This document shows positions 41,773 to 47,125 of a DNA stretch of 47,125 bases, one piece after another. The position numbers were made by a program, and so were the translations under genes. This DNA comes from Terrabacter aerolatus (GTDB taxonomy: Bacteria; Actinomycetota; Actinomycetes; Actinomycetales; Dermatophilaceae). The stretch spans positions 1 to 47,125 of the forward strand of contig NZ_BJYX01000026.1 in assembly GCF_007991735.1 (NCBI RefSeq). Direction: 5' to 3'. Below the pieces are notes generated by a model. The model saw only the letters and a program-made list of their open reading frames with translations. It did not search any database and was not told the origin of the DNA. The stretch's first letter is position 1; the number at the start of each line of letters is the position of its first letter.

Positions 41773-41854
41773 GCCGCTCGGACCACACCTCGGAGAACCC
41801 GCCGGAGCCCGCCGGAGCCCGCCGCGCAGCGCCCCTCCCGTCGCCGCGGCGTCG

Positions 41855-41867
41855 TAGCGTACGTCGC
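41855..41867 (+). promoter_or_regulatory. Leaderless-type -10 of the UvrA-like gene
   Basis: TAGCGT (41855-41860) followed by seven bases and the ATG at 41868, with no Shine-Dalgarno. The roughly 80 bases before it contain a short tandem GCCGGAGCCC repeat and no other clear element. Confidence 0.5.
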
Positions 41868-44258
<2,391 letters not shown>

Positions 44259-44287
44259 GGTCCGCGGGGGTATCACCGCGGCGGGCC

Positions 44288-44310
44288 GGGCCCTCTGACG
44301 GCAAGGGCCC
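44288..44310 (+). terminator. Hairpin after the UvrA-like gene
   Basis: Arms GGGCCCT and AGGGCCC are separated by nine bases, about 30 bases past the stop. A CCGCGG pair just upstream could extend the structure. Confidence 0.5.
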
Positions 44311-44349
44311 GTGGGGTCGGGCCCCTCCCTTCCGGAAGGACCGCCCGTC

Positions 44350-44763
44350 ATGAGCGTCACCGACGTGTTCCCCCTCATCAAGGCCCCCGAGGCCTGGCCG
44401 GTCCCGGTCGTCGCGACGGTCGCGATGGTCTGCCTCGCCGGCCTCGACCTCGCCGGCGCGATCTTCGCCAAGGAGTGGGCGGTCAACGGCAGCGTGCGGG
44501 CCCTCGTGCTCGGCGTGGGCGCCTTCCTCGTCCTCTTCTGGGTGTATGCGTCGTCGCTGAGGTACGCCGAGCTCGCCCTCGTCACGATGGGCTGGGTCGT
44601 CATGCTCCAGGTGGGGCTCGTCCTCGTCGACCGCTGGCGCTACGGCGTGGAGCTGCCGACGGGCAAGTGGGTCGCCATCGCGGTCGTGCTCGCCGCGCAG
44701 GCCTACCTCGTGCTCGCGCCCAGCGCAGCGGAGGCGGGCGCCGCCGCGGGCGCTGGCGGCTAG
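44350..44763 (+). CDS. Small four-helix membrane protein
   Basis: A 137-residue protein with four hydrophobic helices: VVATVAMVCLAGLDLAGAIFA, VRALVLGVGAFLVLFWVYA, LALVTMGWVVMLQVGLVLV and WVAIAVVLAAQAYLVLAP. I recognise no family. GGAAGGA lies nine bases before the ATG. The end of the gene contains TAGACT (44762-44767), a possible -10 for the next gene. Confidence 0.78.
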   Translation: MSVTDVFPLIKAPEAWPVPVVATVAMVCLAGLDLAGAIFAKEWAVNGSVRALVLGVGAFLVLFWVYASSLRYAELALVTMGWVVMLQVGLVLVDRWRYGVELPTGKWVAIAVVLAAQAYLVLAPSAAEAGAAAGAGG

Positions 44764-44892
44764 ACTCCGGAGCACGGACGGGGTGTTCCGGGTCTGCCGT
44801 CGTCCCACCTGCCGTCGTTGTCCGCGTGCCCACGCGCAGTCCCACAGTCCGGCCCGGGTCCACACCCCGGCCGGGTGCCTCGAAGGAAGTCC

Positions 44893-46716
44893 ATGCGTCG
44901 ACGTCTCGTCCGCCCCACGGTGGTGGCGGCGGTCGGCGTGCTCGCGCTGGCCACGGCGGCCTGCACGACCGGCGCCACCGACGCGTCCACGCCCGTGGCC
45001 ACCGACGGGACGACTCCCGGCGTCGCCACGACAGGGCCCACCCCCACGACGCCGGCGGCGCCGCTCGTCGTCGGGGCGGTCTTCGACCACTCGACGCTCG
45101 ACCCGACGCGCCAGTTCGACCGCAGTGGGGCCCTGCTGACGCACTCGCTCTACGAGACGCTGACGACCCTCGACCCCGACGACCCGACGAAGGTCGTGCC
45201 CGGGATGGCCGAGTACACCCTCTCGCCCGAGGGTCGCTGGTTGACGCTGCGGCTGCGCAAGGGGCTCGTGTTCTCCGACGGCACCCCGGTGACGACCGAC
45301 GACGTCATCTTCAGCCTCGAGCGCGCCAAGGGCCTGACGGGGCCGGCGGCGTCGATCATCGGCACGGTCTCGACGACGAAGGTCGACGACCGCACCTTCA
45401 CCCTCAGCTCGACCGGGTCGAACTTCGCGCTGCCCGCGATCCTCGCCAACCCGGCCTTCGGCATCCTCAACTCGGCCGCGGTCAAGGCGCACGGCGGGAC
45501 CATCGGCCCCGGTGACACCGCCGGCGGCTACCTGTCGCAGCACTCGGCGGGGTCCGGTCCCTACGTCATCGAGAGCGTGCGCGGGTCGTCCGAGGTGCGG
45601 CTCAAGGCCAACCCCCTGTGGACGGGGGCCAGGCCGGCCTTCCCCGAGATCGTCCTTCGCAACCTCGACGCCAGGAGCCAGCTCGCCGAGCTGCGGGCCG
45701 GACGCATCGACATCGCCCTCGACCTCTCGCCGAACCAGGCCGAGGGGGTCGACGCCGGCACCCAGACCTCGGCGGTCACGGTGACGACGATGCGCTCGAG
45801 CTCGCTCGTCTACCTCACCCTCGGCCGCGACAAGACCCTCAACGCGTGGACGGCCAACCCCGACTTCGAGGAGTCGGTGCGTCGCGGCCTCGACCGTGAG
45901 GCGCTGTCCCGGGTCGCCGAGGGCTCGACGCCGGCGGCCGGCCTCATCCCGGCCGGCATCGTCGGAGCGCTCGAGGACCTCGCGCCGACGCCCACACCGT
46001 CGGCGACCGGAGGGGCGGCAGGCACCGGGGGCACCGGGGCGACCGGCACGCCGGGTCCCGCGACCTCCCCGCCCACGTCTCCCCCTTCGTCGACGGCCAC
46101 CCCGACGACGCCCGGTCCGTCCATGACGACGGGCGCCAACGGCATACCGACTCCGGTGGTGACCCTGCCGCTCGTGCCGGCCCGCGACCTCGAGGCCGCC
46201 AGGGCGGCGTTGCGCCGGTCGGGCTACCGGGGGCAGCCGATCCCGCTGTCGTATGCCGCCGACCTGCCCATCCAGGGCATCCCGACGACGGCGCTCGCGA
46301 CGGCCGTGCGCTCGCAGCTCGCCCAGGTGGGCATCAAGGTGCAGCTCAACCCGGCGCCGGCGGCCCAGGCGATCGCCGCCTACCGCTCGGGGCGGACTGC
46401 CTTCAGCCTGTGGAGCTGGAGCCCGGACTACCCGGACCCCGAGAACTACCTCGCGTTCGCGCCGGGTGAGCTCGTCGGCTCTCGGGCCGGCTGGGCCCGC
46501 GGCACCGACCAGGTCATCGACGACCTCACCGACGCCGCGCGCTCCTCGGTGGGCGACAACCGGGCCGGGGCGTATGCCGCGTGGCAGCTCGCGATGAACG
46601 AGCGCAGCCCCTTCGTCCCGCTCCTGCAGCCCTCGACCCGTTTCGCGAGCGGCGACCGCGTGACGGCGGTGCCGGGCAACCCGGTCTGGACCCTCGACCT
46701 GGCCCGCATCCGCTGA
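44893..46716 (+). CDS. Peptide/nickel ABC transporter substrate-binding lipoprotein (SBP_bac_5) with internal low-complexity insert
   Basis: A 607-residue lipoprotein with lipobox Cys24 (LATAAC) and a Thr/Pro-rich linker to about residue 55. The family 5 solute-binding fold is clear: LYETLTTLDPDDPTKVVPGMAEYTLSPEGRWLTLRLRKGLVFSDGTPVTTDDVIFSLER (about 93-150), AGGYLSQHSAGSGPYVI, and SLWSWSPDYPDPENYLAF near 500. Residues about 364-424 are an unusual Gly/Thr/Pro/Ser insert inside the binding domain. No permease or ATPase gene is adjacent, so it is an orphan here; it may serve a remote transporter. GAAGGAAG lies before the ATG. Confidence 0.88.
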   Translation: MRRRLVRPTVVAAVGVLALATAACTTGATDASTPVATDGTTPGVATTGPTPTTPAAPLVVGAVFDHSTLDPTRQFDRSGALLTHSLYETLTTLDPDDPTKVVPGMAEYTLSPEGRWLTLRLRKGLVFSDGTPVTTDDVIFSLERAKGLTGPAASIIGTVSTTKVDDRTFTLSSTGSNFALPAILANPAFGILNSAAVKAHGGTIGPGDTAGGYLSQHSAGSGPYVIESVRGSSEVRLKANPLWTGARPAFPEIVLRNLDARSQLAELRAGRIDIALDLSPNQAEGVDAGTQTSAVTVTTMRSSSLVYLTLGRDKTLNAWTANPDFEESVRRGLDREALSRVAEGSTPAAGLIPAGIVGALEDLAPTPTPSATGGAAGTGGTGATGTPGPATSPPTSPPSSTATPTTPGPSMTTGANGIPTPVVTLPLVPARDLEAARAALRRSGYRGQPIPLSYAADLPIQGIPTTALATAVRSQLAQVGIKVQLNPAPAAQAIAAYRSGRTAFSLWSWSPDYPDPENYLAFAPGELVGSRAGWARGTDQVIDDLTDAARSSVGDNRAGAYAAWQLAMNERSPFVPLLQPSTRFASGDRVTAVPGNPVWTLDLARIR

Positions 46717-46769
46717 GGTTCGCCGAGGTCCACTGAGGTCCGCTGGGGTCCACTGGGTCCGCTGGGGTC
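46711..46769 (+). repeat. Decamer tandem repeat overlapping the end of the lipoprotein gene
   Basis: Six head-to-tail copies of a 10-bp unit, consensus CRCTGRGGTC (one copy 9 bp), run from 46711 to 46769. The first copy contains the TGA stop of the lipoprotein gene, so the array begins inside the gene. Confidence 0.8.
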
Positions 46770-46861
46770 CGGCGTCGCCCGTGGGGGTGCTCCGGGTAGG
46801 GCTCCCCAGGGGCGCGCGGAGGGGTGGCTGGGCCGGATTATGCGATCCGGCGAGGCTTCTG

Positions 46862-47125
46862 TAATGTTCTCTTCGTCAGCCCGACAGGGAGGAACGGACG
46901 CCACCGCGGAGCGAGTGATCGCGAGCGAAGTTGGCCGGTCCCGGGGTTGACGAGATGGTCCGAGGCACTCGACTTGATCGGGTAGCCTTGGAGAGTAGGA
47001 ACCGCTGAACCAAGCGGGTCGGAGCCGGGCGATCTGAAGATCGTTTCGCGGCTTTTGACTCCCAAGCTTGAGGCGGGATAACTTTGAAGGGTTGCCCCTG
47101 AGGCTGGCTCATTGAGCCGGGTGAA
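46862..47125 (+). promoter_or_regulatory. Probable rRNA operon promoter and leader
   Basis: This gene-free stretch is less GC-rich than the rest. The best promoter is TTGACT (47055-47060), 18-base spacer, TAACTT (47079-47084), followed by GAAGGGTTGCCCC. From memory, AGGGTTGCCC just after the -10 is typical of actinobacterial rrn leaders. A hairpin GGCTCA-T-TGAGCC follows at 47106-47118. Weaker candidates upstream are TTGACG (46947) and a TAATGT -10-like box (46862-46867), so multiple promoters are likely. The 16S gene would lie beyond the window. Confidence 0.5.

Noticed and set aside
46947-46987. A second rRNA promoter with -35 TTGACG and -10 TAGCCT
   Set aside because: The two boxes are about 30 bases apart, too far for one promoter, and no better -10 lies at 16-19 bases.

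Overview
The window is about 73% GC chromosomal DNA from an actinobacterium. Gene content and style (ECF sigma factors with anti-sigma partners, APS-reductase sulfur assimilation, many start/stop overlaps, many leaderless-type promoters) suggest Micrococcales, most likely Intrasporangiaceae (Terrabacter/Janibacter/Phycicoccus-like). That placement is an inference from memory. I see no insertion sequence, prophage, CRISPR array or tRNA. The right edge looks like the leader of a ribosomal RNA operon whose 16S gene lies outside the window.

Layout. 0-6.2 kb: a giant secreted multicopper oxidase (-) and a secreted lytic transglycosylase (+). 6.3-12.3 kb: a tight assimilatory sulfate operon, sulfite reductase-cysH-cysD-cysN-cysG, taking sulfate to sulfide and making the sirohaem it needs. 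12.4-13.3 kb: a Cys-rich microprotein behind a CsoR/CstR-type operator, and an unknown protein. 13.4-17.7 kb: an AGE-family sugar isomerase with a GH38 alpha-mannosidase. 17.8-22.7 kb: a kinase-like protein, a membrane protein, two DGPF/YCII proteins with an ECF42-type sigma factor, a VOC protein and an XRE-cupin regulator. 22.7-25.3 kb: a His-tract methyltransferase, a CDF metal exporter and its SmtB/ArsR-type sensor. 25.4-30.4 kb: a NadR-like protein and a sigK-rskA-fasciclin-molybdoenzyme block.

30.5-36.8 kb: a flavin oxidoreductase, an SRPBCC protein, an ABC exporter with a DesK/DesR-type two-component pair, a third DGPF protein and an HdeD-like membrane protein. 37.0-41.8 kb: a five-gene unit of ATP-grasp ligase, S51-type peptidase, two esterase-D-fold hydrolases and a class I glutamine amidotransferase; I recognise each fold but not the pathway. 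41.9-46.7 kb: a UvrA-like ABC ATPase, a small membrane protein and a peptide-type solute-binding lipoprotein.

Most interesting observations. (1) An 8-mer, GTATGCCG/CGGCATAC, occurs 29 times on both strands, in genes and between them, at roughly twenty times the base-composition expectation; it forces rare codons such as ATA. (2) The five-gene ATP-grasp unit is a candidate undescribed pathway. (3) Matching candidate promoters (TGTCGW-N17-CGWS) stand before the DGPF pair and before the distant third DGPF gene, which suggests an ECF42 regulon. (4) Matching CAATCC-N16/17-CGAA elements stand before the fasciclin and molybdoenzyme genes beside sigK. Coordinates and motif counts were read by eye and should be recomputed.
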